Assembly: GCA_001552515.1 (NCBI GenBank)
Contig: BCRI01000058.1
Span: 1-42,129 of the forward strand
DNA length: 42,129 nt
Reading direction: 5' to 3'
Origin: Sphaerimonospora mesophila NBRC 14179 = JCM 3151
Lineage (GTDB): Bacteria > Actinomycetota > Actinomycetes > Streptosporangiales > Streptosporangiaceae
Part shown: positions 1 to 8,690 of the stretch, one piece after another
Numbering within the stretch: position 1 is the first letter of the stretch
How the letters are laid out: every line of letters starts with the position of its first letter
Position numbers and translations under genes: made by a program
Notes under the pieces: generated by a model
Database searches by the model: none
What the model was told of the DNA's origin: nothing
The model's input: only the letters and a program-made list of their open reading frames with translations

Positions 1-23
1 GCCCCCCGCCCCCCGGCCCCACC

Positions 24-56
24 CGTGATCTTGCGGGGGACCCCCCGGGGGGTGGG
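24..56 (-). terminator. G/C hairpin just after the LLM oxidoreductase gene, with one CGTGATCTTGC motif
   Basis: Directly after the stop codon at 57-59 is a perfect palindrome, ACCCCCCGGGGGGT, at 40-53. It could act as a G/C-rich terminator or mRNA 3'-end hairpin for the minus-strand operon; no U tract follows. Next to it, at 24-35, is CGTGATCTTGCG, a copy of the motif that is repeated between rpe and priA. The terminator role is inferred. Confidence 0.45.
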
Positions 57-1091
57 TCAGGCGGCCAGGTCCCTGATCTTCTCGATCAGGCGGACGCGAT
101 CGGCGTGGGTGCGGGCGACGGGGGTCACGTTCAGCGTGGTGACGCCCGCCTCGCGCATGGCCGCCAGCCGCTCCCTGACGTGGCCTTCGGGGCCGACCAG
201 CGACATCCGCTCCAGCAGCTCCCGCGGCACCGCGGCCTCCGCCTCCTTCTTGCGGCCCGAGAGGTAGAGGTCCTGGATCAGCTCGGCCTCCCGCTCGTAG
301 CCGTACCGGCGGGCCAGATCGTTGTAGAAGTTCTTGCCGCGCGCGCCCATGCCGCCGATGTAGAGGGCGGCCATCGAGCGGCCCAGCTCCAGGATGCCGT
401 CCACGTCGTCGCCGATGGCCAGCACCGCCTGGGCGATCACGTCCAGCTCGCCGAGCGCGGGGTCCCTGCGCGCCCCGCCGGAGGCCAGCGACCGGCCCCA
501 GACGTCGGCGGCCTTCTCCGGCATGAAGAAGATCGGCTCCCAGCCCTCGGCGATCTCGGCGGCGAGCTCCACGTTCTTCGGCCCGATCGCCGCGATCACG
601 ATGGGGATCCGCTCCCGCACCGGATGGTTGATCAGCTTGAGCGGCTTGCCCAGGCCGGTGCCGCCCGGCAGCGGCATCGAATAGTGCTTGCCCGAGTGCT
701 CCAGCCGCTCACGCCGCCACACCTTGCGGCAGATCTCCACGACCTCACGGGTGCGGCCGAGCGGCGCGGTGTACGGCACGCCGTGGAAGCCCTCGATCAC
801 CTGCGGGCCGGACGCGCCGATGCCGAGCGTGAAGCGGCCGTCGGAGACGTAGTCCAGGCCGGCCGCCGTCATGGCCAGCAGCGTGGGCGTACGCGAGTAG
901 ATCGGCAGGATGCCCGAGGCGATCTGGAGCCGCTCGGTCCTCGCGGCGATGTACCCCATCTGGCTGACCGCGTCGAAGCTGTAGGCCTCGGCCACGAACA
1001 CGATGTCGAGGCCGGCCTTCTCGTAGTCGGACAGCTCCGCGACGGTCTCCTTGAACCCTCCCGCGTAGTTGAGGGCCATCCCGATCCGCAT
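57..1091 (-). CDS. LLM-class (luciferase-like) F420-dependent oxidoreductase
   Basis: This 344-residue protein looks like a member of the luciferase-like monooxygenase superfamily, of the type that in actinobacteria normally uses reduced coenzyme F420. The start MRIGMALNYAGGF is the usual first strand of the TIM barrel, followed by the DIVFVAEAYSFDA segment and the TLGIGASGPQVIEGFHG segment typical of the family. The ATG at 1091 is preferred because AGAAGGAGAG lies just upstream; a longer reading frame to 1199 overlaps the methyltransferase gene and lacks family residues. It lies 29 bp downstream of the methyltransferase gene and is probably cotranscribed with it. The substrate cannot be told from sequence. 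F420 use is inferred from family and lineage, since flavin-dependent members share this fold. Confidence 0.85.
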   Translation of the reverse strand: MRIGMALNYAGGFKETVAELSDYEKAGLDIVFVAEAYSFDAVSQMGYIAARTERLQIASGILPIYSRTPTLLAMTAAGLDYVSDGRFTLGIGASGPQVIEGFHGVPYTAPLGRTREVVEICRKVWRRERLEHSGKHYSMPLPGGTGLGKPLKLINHPVRERIPIVIAAIGPKNVELAAEIAEGWEPIFFMPEKAADVWGRSLASGGARRDPALGELDVIAQAVLAIGDDVDGILELGRSMAALYIGGMGARGKNFYNDLARRYGYEREAELIQDLYLSGRKKEAEAAVPRELLERMSLVGPEGHVRERLAAMREAGVTTLNVTPVARTHADRVRLIEKIRDLAA

Positions 1092-1103
1092 CCGCTCTCC
1101 TTC

Positions 1104-1140
1104 TGGTCTGCGAGCGACCCTTATGGTCTGCGTGCGACCC
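1104..1140. repeat. Near-perfect 17-bp tandem repeat at the methyltransferase 3' end
   Basis: TGGTCTGCGAGCGACCC (1104-1120) and TGGTCTGCGTGCGACCC (1124-1140) differ at one base and are 20 bp apart. The second copy encodes the last codons of the methyltransferase; the first lies in the spacer before the oxidoreductase start. It looks like a small local duplication. No function is evident. Confidence 0.7.
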
Positions 1141-1912
1141 CGCCGAGCACCGCCATGATGTCGGCCCGCAGCGGCAGCGAGTCCGGCTCGGGCCGCCACT
1201 CGTGCAGCTGGACCAGGCCGGGCTCGACCAGTTCGAGGCCGCCGAAGAACCTCTCGATGGCCGCGCGGGGACGGGCCTCGAAGGGCGCGTTGGCATTACC
1301 GTACACGCCGCCCGTCTGCGCCATGATGTCGGTCAGGGCGTCGGAGCAGACGTGCGAGATCACGAAGTGGCTCCCGGCGGGCAGGGCCGCCGCGTACCTG
1401 GCCACGATGCCGGCCGGGTCCTCCTCGTCCGGCACGAAGTGCAGGCAGGACACCATCAGCACGCCGACCGGCCCGTCGAAGGCGAACGCGCCGAGCACCT
1501 CCTCCGGGCGCCGCAGGTCGGCCTCCAGGAACTCCACCCTGGGGTCGCCCGCGAGCAGCGCCCGACCGTGCGCGGCCACCACGGGGTCGTTGTCGACGTA
1601 GCGGACCCGCGCGTCGGGCGCCTCGTCGAACGCGATCTCGTGCACGTTGCCCTGCGTGGGCAGCCCGGCGCCGAGATCGAGGAACACGCGGATGCCGCGC
1701 TCGCGGACCAGGAAGCGTACGGCCCGGCCGAGGAAGGCGCGATTCTCCCTGACCGCCTCCCTGACGTGCCCTTGGGAGATCTCGATCACTTTCTCCGCCG
1801 CCGCGCGATCGGCCGGGAAGTGATTCTTCCCACCGAGGTAGTAATCGTACATCCGGGCCACGTTGGGGCGGGTGACGTCGAGCCCGCCGGGGATCTGTGC
1901 CTGGTCTGCCAC
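1121..1912 (-). CDS. SAM-dependent methyltransferase, DUF574 / Methyltransf_19 family
   Basis: The product is a 263-residue class I methyltransferase of the DUF574 family, which is abundant in Streptosporangiales and Streptomyces. The family block RPNVARMYDYYLGGKNHF is present near the N-terminus, followed by the SAM-binding glycine motif FLDLGAGLPT, an acidic residue after VRYVDNDP, and the late GGLELVEPGLV segment. The GTG at 1912 is chosen because GAGGAG sits 6-9 nt upstream and the family motif starts soon after it. An extended in-frame reading to 2026 runs into the neighbouring nucleotidyltransferase gene. The natural substrate of the family is not established. It may be transcribed with the oxidoreductase downstream. 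Confidence 0.88.
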   Translation of the reverse strand: MADQAQIPGGLDVTRPNVARMYDYYLGGKNHFPADRAAAEKVIEISQGHVREAVRENRAFLGRAVRFLVRERGIRVFLDLGAGLPTQGNVHEIAFDEAPDARVRYVDNDPVVAAHGRALLAGDPRVEFLEADLRRPEEVLGAFAFDGPVGVLMVSCLHFVPDEEDPAGIVARYAAALPAGSHFVISHVCSDALTDIMAQTGGVYGNANAPFEARPRAAIERFFGGLELVEPGLVQLHEWRPEPDSLPLRADIMAVLGGVARRP

Positions 1913-1943
1913 TCGACTCTCCTCAGTAGAGCTCAGCGGAAGC

Positions 1944-2528
1944 TCAATCAGGATGATCATAGCGGGCGCGGATCCGGCGCAGATCCTCCTGAGTGTCGAC
2001 ATCGGCCGGATCGCCCGCGTCGTCACAGGGCACCGGGGTCACCAGCTCGGGATGCGCCCGCAGGAACGGCCGCGCCCCGACGTCTCCCTCGGCCAGCGCG
2101 CACACCTCGGCGAAGTGCTCGCGCGCGATCAGCACGGGGTTGCGCGGCGCCCCGCCGTACGTCGCCACGGCGACGGCGGCGCCGGACCGGAACGCCTCGA
2201 TCAGCCGCCGTACGGCGGCCGGCCGGACCAGCGGCTGGTCCACGAGGGCGATCACCACGGCGACGGCCGTGCCGGGCAGCGACCGCAGGCCCGCGCGCAG
2301 GGACGAGCCCATGCCGGTCGTCCAGTCGGGGTTGCGCACGGTCACCGCCCTCCCGGCCGGGATCTCGGCGGCCCCGAGCACGACGACGACCGGATGACAG
2401 CCGCCCTCGGCGAGGAGGCGGACGCCACGCTCGGCGAGCCGTTCGCCGGCGAACTCCACCACGGCCTTCGGCGTTCCGAGCCGGGTGCCGCCGCCCGCGG
2501 CCAGCAGCAGTCCGGCGACCTCCACCAT
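1944..2528 (-). CDS. MobA/MocA-like nucleotidyltransferase, molybdenum cofactor type
   Basis: This 194-residue protein has the nucleotidyltransferase signature near the N-terminus (LLLAAGGGTRLGTPKAVVEF), then NPDWTTGMGSSL and the metal-binding region VIALVDQPLV, as in MobA/MocA enzymes that attach GMP or CMP to molybdopterin. It follows the XdhC-like gene closely, and XdhC and MocA commonly work together in loading Mo cofactor into xanthine dehydrogenase-type hydroxylases. The ATG at 2528 is given as start. A GTG at 2537 overlaps the xdhC stop as GTGA and would add three residues; it is equally possible. Whether CTP or GTP is the substrate is not decidable here. Confidence 0.82.
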   Translation of the reverse strand: MVEVAGLLLAAGGGTRLGTPKAVVEFAGERLAERGVRLLAEGGCHPVVVVLGAAEIPAGRAVTVRNPDWTTGMGSSLRAGLRSLPGTAVAVVIALVDQPLVRPAAVRRLIEAFRSGAAVAVATYGGAPRNPVLIAREHFAEVCALAEGDVGARPFLRAHPELVTPVPCDDAGDPADVDTQEDLRRIRARYDHPD

Positions 2529-2533
2529 GGCCC

Positions 2534-3631
2534 TCACCCGTCGCCGTGTATGCGGCCGGTCGTCTCGCTGAGTGAGCCGCCCGAGCCGCCCCAGCGGAGC
2601 TTGATCAGCTCGGCCGCGATCGAGACGGCGGTCTCCTCCGGCGTACGGGCCCCCAGGTCGAGCCCGATCGGCGAGCGCAGCCGCGCCAGCTCGGCCTCCG
2701 ACAGGCCCGCCTCGCGCAGCCGGGCCAGCCGGTCGTCGTGGGTCCGCCGCGAGCCCATCGCCCCGATGTACGCCGCCGGCGTCCGCAGGGCCACCTCCAG
2801 CAGCGGGACGTCGAACTTGGGATCGTGGGTGAGCACGCAGATGACCGTACGCCCGTCCACCACGGTCTCCGCCAGGTAGTCGTGCGGCCACCTGACCACC
2901 ACCTCGTCCGCCTCGGGGAAGCGCTTGGCGGTGGCGAAGACCGGCCGGGCGTCGCACACGACGACGTGGTAGCCGAGGAACTTGCCGACGCGGGCCACCG
3001 CCGCGGCGAAATCGATCGCGCCGAAGACGAGCATCCGCGGCGCCGGCGCGAACGAGTGGACGAACACCTGCAGGTCGTCCAGCCGCCGCTCGCCCTGCGG
3101 GCCGTAGCGCCGCATCCCGGTCGACCCCTGGGCCAGCATGCCGCGCACGTCGTCGTCCACGGCCTCGTCCAGCCGCGCCGAGCCGAGCGACCCGGAGGCG
3201 TGATCCGGCCACACCACGCGCCGTGCCCCGACCGGGCCCGGCCCGGCCACGATCGTGGCCACGGCGACCGGACGCCGCGCCTCGATCGACTCGGCCACCT
3301 CCCCCAGTTCGGGAAACGTCTCCTTGCCGACGGGTTCGACGAACACGTCGATGATGCCCCCGCAGGTCAACCCGACGGCGAAGGCGTCGTCGTCGCTCAC
3401 GCCGTACCGCTGCAGCACCGCCGCCCCGCCGGCCACGACCTCACGCGCCAGCTCGTACACCGCGCCTTCGACGCAGCCGCCGGACACGCTGCCGACCACC
3501 TCGGTGCCGAGCACCGCCATCGCAGCGCCCGGCGGGCGCGGCGCGCTGCGGAACGTGCCGACCACCGTGGCCAGCCCGAACCGCTCCCCCGACTCCCACC
3601 ATTCGAGGATCTGGGGCAGCACGTCACGCAT
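2534..3631 (-). CDS. XdhC/CoxI family molybdenum hydroxylase maturation protein
   Basis: This 365-residue protein has the two-part XdhC layout. The N-terminal XdhC/CoxI domain carries GSVSGGCVEGAVYE with Cys53 and a second conserved cysteine in GLTCGG (Cys90). The C-terminal Rossmann-like domain starts near residue 200 (MLVFGAIDFAAAVARVGKFL) and ends with GLDLGARTPEETAVSIAAE. In known systems XdhC binds the Mo cofactor, promotes its sulfuration and delivers it to xanthine dehydrogenase or CO dehydrogenase. The start overlaps the end of the VWA gene by 8 bp, which indicates translational coupling. No structural hydroxylase subunits are present in this window, so the client enzyme is unknown. 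Confidence 0.87.
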   Translation of the reverse strand: MRDVLPQILEWWESGERFGLATVVGTFRSAPRPPGAAMAVLGTEVVGSVSGGCVEGAVYELAREVVAGGAAVLQRYGVSDDDAFAVGLTCGGIIDVFVEPVGKETFPELGEVAESIEARRPVAVATIVAGPGPVGARRVVWPDHASGSLGSARLDEAVDDDVRGMLAQGSTGMRRYGPQGERRLDDLQVFVHSFAPAPRMLVFGAIDFAAAVARVGKFLGYHVVVCDARPVFATAKRFPEADEVVVRWPHDYLAETVVDGRTVICVLTHDPKFDVPLLEVALRTPAAYIGAMGSRRTHDDRLARLREAGLSEAELARLRSPIGLDLGARTPEETAVSIAAELIKLRWGGSGGSLSETTGRIHGDG

Positions 3632-4775
3632 CGGCCGCCACCTCCCGTTCCGTCCGTCCGCTTCGGCCCGCCAGTAGCGCGGCCAGGTTCTCGTACGCGG
3701 CCAGGCTGTGCCCGGCCACGAAGTCGGTGACGTACGGCAACGCCGCGCGCATCCCGGCCGTGAGCGGCCGGTAGGCCGGGTCGCCCTTGTGCGGGTTGAC
3801 CCAGATCACCCGATGGGCGATGCGGGACAGGCGGGCCATCTGGGCGCCGAGCAGGTCGGCCGAGCCCCGCTCCCAGCCGTCGGAGGCGATCACGACGGTG
3901 GCGCCGCGCGGGTGGGGCAGCCGCAGCAGCGCCTTCAGCTCCTCCCCCAGCCGGGTCCCGCCGCTCCAGTCGGGGATCGCGGCCGAGCACGCGCCCATCG
4001 CCACATCCGGATCGCGGTGCCGCAGCTCGGCGGTGATCCTGGTGAGCCTGGTGCCCGCGCTGAACACCTCGGTCGCCCCCGGCTCGGTGCGCACCAGCGC
4101 GTGGGCGAAACGCAGCAGCGTGTCGGCGTAGGGGGCCATCGACCCGCTGACGTCCACGACCACGACCACCCGGCGCGGCCGGTCCCGGTGCGCGCGCAGA
4201 CGCAGCCGCGCCACATCGCCGCCGCGCCTGACCGCCTCCCTGACCGTGCGGCGGCCGTCCAGGTCGCCCCGGTGCGAGGGCCGGAACCGCCGGGAGGAGC
4301 GGCGCTCCCGCTCGTCGCGCAGCAGCGCGAGCAGGTGGTGGATCTCACGCCGCTCCGCCTCGGTCAGGTGCGCCACGTCGCGGTTGCGCAGCACCTCGAC
4401 CTCGCTCGCCGTCGCGGGCAGCGCGCTCTGCTCGCCCGCGCCCTCCGGCTCGCGCGGGTCGTACGGCAGGGCGACGGTGCGGGTGACGGTCACGGTCATG
4501 GCCGCCCTGGCCGGAGACGGCCGCCGCCCGCCGAAGAAGGCGGCGAAGCAGCGGTCGTACCTGGGCAGGTCATCGGGGCCGGCGCACAGCGTGACGCGGC
4601 CCGCCCAGTAGACGTCCCGCTCACTGGTGACGTCCAGGTGGGCGAGCGCTCGCAGGAAGCTCTGCTCCCGGTGGTGATCGGCCGCCACCCCGGCGGCGCG
4701 CAGCGTGCGGGCGAACCCCGCCGCCGCCCCGGCCACCGACCCCGCGTCAGGCACGGGCGGCCCCATGTCAGGCAT
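3624..4775 (-). CDS. CoxE-like protein with VWA domain
   Basis: The 383-residue product contains a von Willebrand factor A domain in its C-terminal half, with the MIDAS motif DVSGSM at residues 208-213 and further metal-site elements SGGTRLGE (about 272) and ASDGWERG. The N-terminal half resembles CoxE proteins, which act with a MoxR-type ATPase (CoxD) in maturing the Mo-Cu site of aerobic CO dehydrogenases and related enzymes. It overlaps the MoxR gene upstream and the XdhC gene downstream by 8 bp each, so the three are almost certainly translated as a unit. Assignment to a specific enzyme system is inference from gene order. Confidence 0.85.
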   Translation of the reverse strand: MPDMGPPVPDAGSVAGAAAGFARTLRAAGVAADHHREQSFLRALAHLDVTSERDVYWAGRVTLCAGPDDLPRYDRCFAAFFGGRRPSPARAAMTVTVTRTVALPYDPREPEGAGEQSALPATASEVEVLRNRDVAHLTEAERREIHHLLALLRDERERRSSRRFRPSHRGDLDGRRTVREAVRRGGDVARLRLRAHRDRPRRVVVVVDVSGSMAPYADTLLRFAHALVRTEPGATEVFSAGTRLTRITAELRHRDPDVAMGACSAAIPDWSGGTRLGEELKALLRLPHPRGATVVIASDGWERGSADLLGAQMARLSRIAHRVIWVNPHKGDPAYRPLTAGMRAALPYVTDFVAGHSLAAYENLAALLAGRSGRTEREVAADA

Positions 4776-5664
4776 GGCGTCCGTCCCATTCGGCCCGTAC
4801 GGCCTCCTGATCCTCCCGATACTTCAGCAGCGCGCCGAGGGAGGCGGCGGCCAGGCCGGGGTCGAGGCGGGTGGCGCCCAGCGTGAGCAGGGCGGCGGTC
4901 CAGTCGAGCGTCTCCGCGACCCCCGGCGGCTTGACCAGGTCGGCGCCGCGCATCCGGGCCGCCGCCTCGGCGACCTCGGCGGCCAGCCGCTCGGTGCAGC
5001 CGGGCTGTCTCCGCAGCAGGATCGCCACCTCGCGGTCGAAGCCGGGGTGCTCCAGCCAGTGGTAGAGACAGCGCCGCTTGAGCGCGTCGTGGACCTCACG
5101 CGTCCGGTTGGAGGTCACGACGACGACCGGCGGGGTCTGCGCGCGGATCGTGCCGAGCTCGGGGATCGAGATCGTGAAGTCGGACAGGACCTCCAGCAGA
5201 AAGGCCTCGAACTCGTCGTCGGCCCGGTCGATCTCGTCCACGAGCAGCACACTGGGCTGGGTCTCCAGGGCCCGCAGCAGCGGCCGGGCGACCAGGAACC
5301 GCCGGTCGTAGATCTCGCCCTCCAGGGCTCCGGCGTCGGTCGCCCCGGTGACCTCCGCCGCCTTCAGGTGCAGGAGCTGGCGCGCGAAGTCCCAGTCGTA
5401 GAGCGCCTGGGCCGCGTCGATCCCCTCATAGCACTGCAACCTGATCAGCGGCGCGTCCAGGATCGCCGCCAGGGTCTTGGCCAGCTCGGTCTTGCCGACG
5501 CCGGCCTCGCCCTCGAGGAAGAGCGGGCGGCCCATCCGCAGCGCCAGGAACGCCGCGGTCGACAGCCCTTCATCCGCCAGGTAGTCGTGCCCGTCGAGGA
5601 GCTCCGCCAGCATCGCCGGCGACTCGATGTCAGATGCCTTGATTGTCCGCCGCAGCACAGGCAC
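4768..5664 (-). CDS. MoxR-family AAA+ ATPase (CoxD-like)
   Basis: This 298-residue AAA+ protein has Walker A GEAGVGKT at residues 52-59, Walker B VLLVDEID at 139-146, and sensor-type VVVTSNRTREVHDALKRRC. MoxR proteins are chaperone-like ATPases that nearly always pair with a VWA protein, and here the CoxE-like VWA gene overlaps its 3' end. It is the first gene of the accessory operon. The start is GTG at 5664, with another GTG two codons later; neither has a strong Shine-Dalgarno sequence. The 126 bp between this gene and the PH-domain gene upstream may hold the promoter, but no clear one is seen. Confidence 0.86.
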   Translation of the reverse strand: MPVLRRTIKASDIESPAMLAELLDGHDYLADEGLSTAAFLALRMGRPLFLEGEAGVGKTELAKTLAAILDAPLIRLQCYEGIDAAQALYDWDFARQLLHLKAAEVTGATDAGALEGEIYDRRFLVARPLLRALETQPSVLLVDEIDRADDEFEAFLLEVLSDFTISIPELGTIRAQTPPVVVVTSNRTREVHDALKRRCLYHWLEHPGFDREVAILLRRQPGCTERLAAEVAEAAARMRGADLVKPPGVAETLDWTAALLTLGATRLDPGLAAASLGALLKYREDQEAVRAEWDGRHA

Positions 5665-5771
5665 AGGCTACGTCGCCGCCGATCGCGGGGCATCGGCCGA
5701 ATCCGCCAAAGAATTCCACCGGAGAGCCCCCGAAGTGCCCGCGGCGGGTTTCGCCGGCGCCCAGCCGACCG

Positions 5772-5838
5772 CGGTCGCGGATGAGGGCGCTCAGGCGTGG
5801 TCGGGGGCCTCGCCACGGTCGCGGATGAGGGCGCTCAG
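5772..5838. repeat. Perfect 23-bp direct repeat at the 3' end of the PH-domain gene
   Basis: The 23 bases at 5772-5794 are repeated exactly at 5816-5838, an offset of 44 bp. The right copy encodes the LSALIRDRG residues of the PH-domain protein. The left copy is read in another frame and provides the TGA stop at 5791-5793. A 44-bp duplication would have shifted the frame and fixed a new C-terminus. Confidence 0.75.
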
Positions 5839-6291
5839 CTCGGCGACCGCCTTGCGCGAACGGGTCCGCTCGGTGCTCTGGATGCCCATGGCGCCGACCG
5901 TGAGCCCGTTGGCGAGGTCGATCCTCGGCCAGGGATCGCCCTCCTCCATCGTGATGTCCAGGACCTCGGGCCACTCGTAGCGGTGCACCCGCAGCGCGTT
6001 CACGATCGTGATGCCGCGTTCGTCGGCCTCGACCCGGAGCCGGCCCAGCAGGTGCAGCAGGCCGGCCACCAGGATGCCGAACACCACCAGGCCGATCCGG
6101 TCGGCGAGCTTGAACATGCCCGGCGGCATGATGATCGCCAGGACGACCGCGCCGACGACCATCACGACCGCCATGCCGTACGCGATTATCGTGGCGCGCC
6201 GGGGACGCCAGGTCACCGGCAGCTGCGGGGGGACGTGCTCACCCACGGCGGCCCACCCCGCGGACCGCCCCACCGCCCGCCGCGCGGGCAC
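5791..6291 (-). CDS. Small membrane protein with bacterial PH domain
   Basis: The product (166 residues from the GTG at 6291) has two hydrophobic segments, IIAYGMAVVMVVGAVVLAII and IGLVVFGILVAGLLHLL. A PH-like domain follows: LRVEADERGITIVNALRVHR, then YEWPEVLDITMEEGDPWPRI. This matches the bPH_6 / CFP-6-like family that often follows ribH in actinobacteria. Function is unknown; it is presumably membrane-anchored with a cytoplasmic PH domain. An internal GTG at 6246 is an alternative start, giving 151 residues with a more family-like N-terminus (PVTWRPRR soon after). The C-terminus appears to have been reset by a 44-bp duplication (5772-5838). Confidence 0.72.
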   Translation of the reverse strand: MPARRAVGRSAGWAAVGEHVPPQLPVTWRPRRATIIAYGMAVVMVVGAVVLAIIMPPGMFKLADRIGLVVFGILVAGLLHLLGRLRVEADERGITIVNALRVHRYEWPEVLDITMEEGDPWPRIDLANGLTVGAMGIQSTERTRSRKAVAELSALIRDRGEAPDHA

Positions 6292-6343
6292 CGCTCCCCG
6301 GCTTCGACGTGACCAATTGACGCGACCTTCCCTCAGACGGCAC

Positions 6344-6814
6344 TCATACAGTCAGGCTGCGCAGGACGAGGGCCGTCTCCAGGGCCGCGACAGTGGCCTC
6401 GTAGCCCTTGTCCTCTTTGCTGCCGGGCCCGCCGGACCGCTCGACCGCCTGATCAAGGGTGTCACATGTGAGCACCCCGTTCCCTACGGGGGTCGACTCG
6501 TCCAGCGCCACCCTGGTGAGACCGGCGGTGACGGAGTCGCACACGTAGTCGAAGTGCGCGGTCTCCCCGCGGATCACCGCGCCGAGCGCGACCACCGCGT
6601 CGTAGCGCCGGGCCATGGCCTGGGCCACGACGGGGATCTCCAGCGAGCCCGCCACCCGCACGGTGACCGCGACCGCGCCGCTGTCCCTGGCCGCCCGCTC
6701 CGCTCTCGCCGTCAGCCTGTCGGTGATCTCCTCGTGCCAGCGGGCCGCGACGATGCCGACGGTCAGACCGCCGGCGTCCACGGCCGCGGCCTCCGGACGC
6801 CCGGTTCCGCTCAT
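6344..6814 (-). CDS. ribH: 6,7-dimethyl-8-ribityllumazine synthase
   Basis: RibH condenses 5-amino-6-ribitylamino-uracil with dihydroxybutanone phosphate to give lumazine, the next-to-last step of riboflavin synthesis. The 156-residue length is normal. Family landmarks are [49 protein letters not shown] (with the catalytic-region His) and [14 protein letters not shown]. The ATG at 6814 overlaps the ribBA stop as ATGA, so translation is coupled. It is the last biosynthetic gene of the FMN-riboswitch operon and is followed 52 bp later by the PH-domain gene. Confidence 0.96.
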   Translation of the reverse strand: MSGTGRPEAAAVDAGGLTVGIVAARWHEEITDRLTARAERAARDSGAVAVTVRVAGSLEIPVVAQAMARRYDAVVALGAVIRGETAHFDYVCDSVTAGLTRVALDESTPVGNGVLTCDTLDQAVERSGGPGSKEDKGYEATVAALETALVLRSLTV

Positions 6815-8040
6815 CCGACGCCTCCTTCGGGAATGTGGTGGCCGAGCCGTTCGCGCTTGGCCGCCAGATAGGTCTCGTTGTACGGGTTCATGGCGACCGG
6901 CATGGGCTCGCGGCCGAGGACCTTGATGCCGTAGCCGTCCATGCCGCGCACCTTGGCCGGATTGTTGGTCAGCAGCCGCACCGACTTCACCCCGAGGTCG
7001 GCCAGCATCTGCCCGGCGTTGGAGAACTCCCGCGCGTCCACCGGCAGCCCCAGCTCGATGTTGGCGTCGACGGTGTCGCTGCCGTTGTCCTGCAGGCCGT
7101 ACGCCCTGAGCTTGGCCAGCAGCCCGATGCCGCGGCCCTCGTGGCCGCGCAGGTAGACGATCACTCCCCGGCCCTCTTCGGCGATCAGGCGCATCGCGTT
7201 GTCGAGCTGCACGCCGCAGTCGCAGCGCAGCGAGCCGAGCACGTCGCCGGTGAGGCACTCGGAGTGCGCCCGCACCAGGATGTTCTCGCCGTCGGCGAGA
7301 TCGCCGTACACCAGGGCCATGTGCTCGCCGCCGTCGAGCGCGCTCGCGAAGCCGTACGCGCGCCACATGCCGTAGTGGTTGGGGATCCGGGTCTCGGCGA
7401 CCCGGGTGACCATCCGCTCGGAGCGCCGCCGGTGCTCGACGAGCTGCTCGATCGAGACGAGCGCGAGGTCGTGCTCGTCGGCGAACTCGCGCAGCCTCGG
7501 CAGGCGGGCCATCGTGCCGTCGTCGTTGACGATCTCGGCGAGGGCGCCGCCGGCCGACAGCCCGGCCAGCCTGGCGAGGTCGACGGCCGCCTCGGTGTGG
7601 CCCCGCCGCACGAGAACGCCGCCCTCCCGGTAGCGCAGCGGGAAGATGTGGCCCGGCCGCACCAGCTCGTACGGCTCGGTCGCCGAGTCGCACAGCGTAC
7701 GGATCGTCCTGGCCCGGTCGGCCGCCGAGATGCCGGTGGTCACCCCGTCACGGGCGTCCACGCTGATCGTGTACGCCGTACGGAGACGCTCGCGGTTGTC
7801 GCGCACCATGAGCGGCAGGCCGAGCCTGTCGAGCTCGGCGCCCTCCATCGCGACACAGATCACGCCGCTGGTGTGCCGGATCATGAAGGCGAGCAGTTCC
7901 GGCGTCGCCTTGGCCGCGGCGAAGATGAGGTCGCCCTCGTTCTCGCGGTTCTCGTCGTCGACGACCACGACGGGCCTGCCGTCGCGGATGTCGGCGATCG
8001 CCCGCTCGATCGGATCCAGCTTGATCTTGTCTTCGGTCAC
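6811..8040 (-). CDS. ribBA: Bifunctional 3,4-dihydroxy-2-butanone-4-phosphate synthase / GTP cyclohydrolase II
   Basis: This 409-residue fusion makes both precursors of lumazine. The N-terminal RibB half shows [13 protein letters not shown] (acidic metal site), [13 protein letters not shown] and [10 protein letters not shown]-type residues. The C-terminal RibA half shows [18 protein letters not shown], with the three cysteines that bind zinc, and [12 protein letters not shown]. Start is GTG at 8040, overlapping the ribM stop as GTGA. Both active sites look intact. It is third in the operon ribE-ribM-ribBA-ribH. Confidence 0.95.
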   Translation of the reverse strand: MTEDKIKLDPIERAIADIRDGRPVVVVDDENRENEGDLIFAAAKATPELLAFMIRHTSGVICVAMEGAELDRLGLPLMVRDNRERLRTAYTISVDARDGVTTGISAADRARTIRTLCDSATEPYELVRPGHIFPLRYREGGVLVRRGHTEAAVDLARLAGLSAGGALAEIVNDDGTMARLPRLREFADEHDLALVSIEQLVEHRRRSERMVTRVAETRIPNHYGMWRAYGFASALDGGEHMALVYGDLADGENILVRAHSECLTGDVLGSLRCDCGVQLDNAMRLIAEEGRGVIVYLRGHEGRGIGLLAKLRAYGLQDNGSDTVDANIELGLPVDAREFSNAGQMLADLGVKSVRLLTNNPAKVRGMDGYGIKVLGREPMPVAMNPYNETYLAAKRERLGHHIPEGGVG

Positions 8041-8690
8041 GCCGCCACCGCCTCCGTATCCGCCGCCACGGCGCGCGACTGGCGCAGCCAGTCACGGAAC
8101 CCGATCAGAACCATCACGAAGAACACGCCGTAGACCAGGCCGGAGACCACCAGCCCGGAATGGAAGGCCAGCGGCACGCCGACGACGTCGACGGCCACCC
8201 AGACCAGCCAGAAGTCGACCAGCGCCCTGCCCTGCGCCCAGGTCGCCACGGCGCTGCCCACGAAGATGTAGGCGTCCGGCCAGGGGGCCCAGGAGACGTT
8301 CCACCCCCTGGAGTTGAGCAGCGTGAACAGCAGCGCGACCGCGACGGTCCCGGCGATCAGCACCGCCAGCAGCACCGTGCGCTCGCGGCCGGTCGCCGAC
8401 CGGATCGGCAGCGCGGCGCCGTCGCGGGTGCCGCGCGACCACCTGAACCATCCGTAGACGGCGAGCACGCCGAACAGCGCCTGCTTGAGCGCGTTGCCCG
8501 TGATGTGCGCGCTGATCGACGCGACGAACAGCAGCACGGCGCCGAGGAGCTGCACGGGCCAGGTCCAGATCGTCTTCCTGATGGCGAGCCAGACCGTCCC
8601 CAGCGCGCAGGCGTTCCCCACCAGGTCGGTCCACAGCACGCGCTGCCCCAGCACGTCGAAGCCGACCTCGTACCAGCCGGCGCCGGTCAT
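8037..8690 (-). CDS. ribM: Riboflavin transporter, PnuC-like family (RibM/PnuX)
   Basis: This 217-residue membrane protein belongs to the PnuC family and has about six or seven hydrophobic segments. Family residues include [19 protein letters not shown] near the N-terminus and the tryptophan-rich [25 protein letters not shown] stretch split over two helices. In actinobacteria, PnuC homologues inside FMN-riboswitch operons (RibM, also PnuX) import riboflavin by facilitated diffusion, whereas true PnuC imports nicotinamide riboside. The position between ribE and ribBA, with ATGA and GTGA overlaps on both sides, supports riboflavin as substrate. That choice rests on context, not on sequence alone. 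Confidence 0.88.
   Translation of the reverse strand: MTGAGWYEVGFDVLGQRVLWTDLVGNACALGTVWLAIRKTIWTWPVQLLGAVLLFVASISAHITGNALKQALFGVLAVYGWFRWSRGTRDGAALPIRSATGRERTVLLAVLIAGTVAVALLFTLLNSRGWNVSWAPWPDAYIFVGSAVATWAQGRALVDFWLVWVAVDVVGVPLAFHSGLVVSGLVYGVFFVMVLIGFRDWLRQSRAVAADTEAVAA

Noticed and set aside
105-1601. Long open frame on the plus strand opposite the oxidoreductase and methyltransferase genes
   Set aside because: It is the antisense of two well-supported genes, has no family motifs and reads as Arg/Pro/His/Gly-rich composition typical of shadow frames in G+C-rich DNA. The same applies to similar long frames opposite carB, the ABC operons, priA and others.
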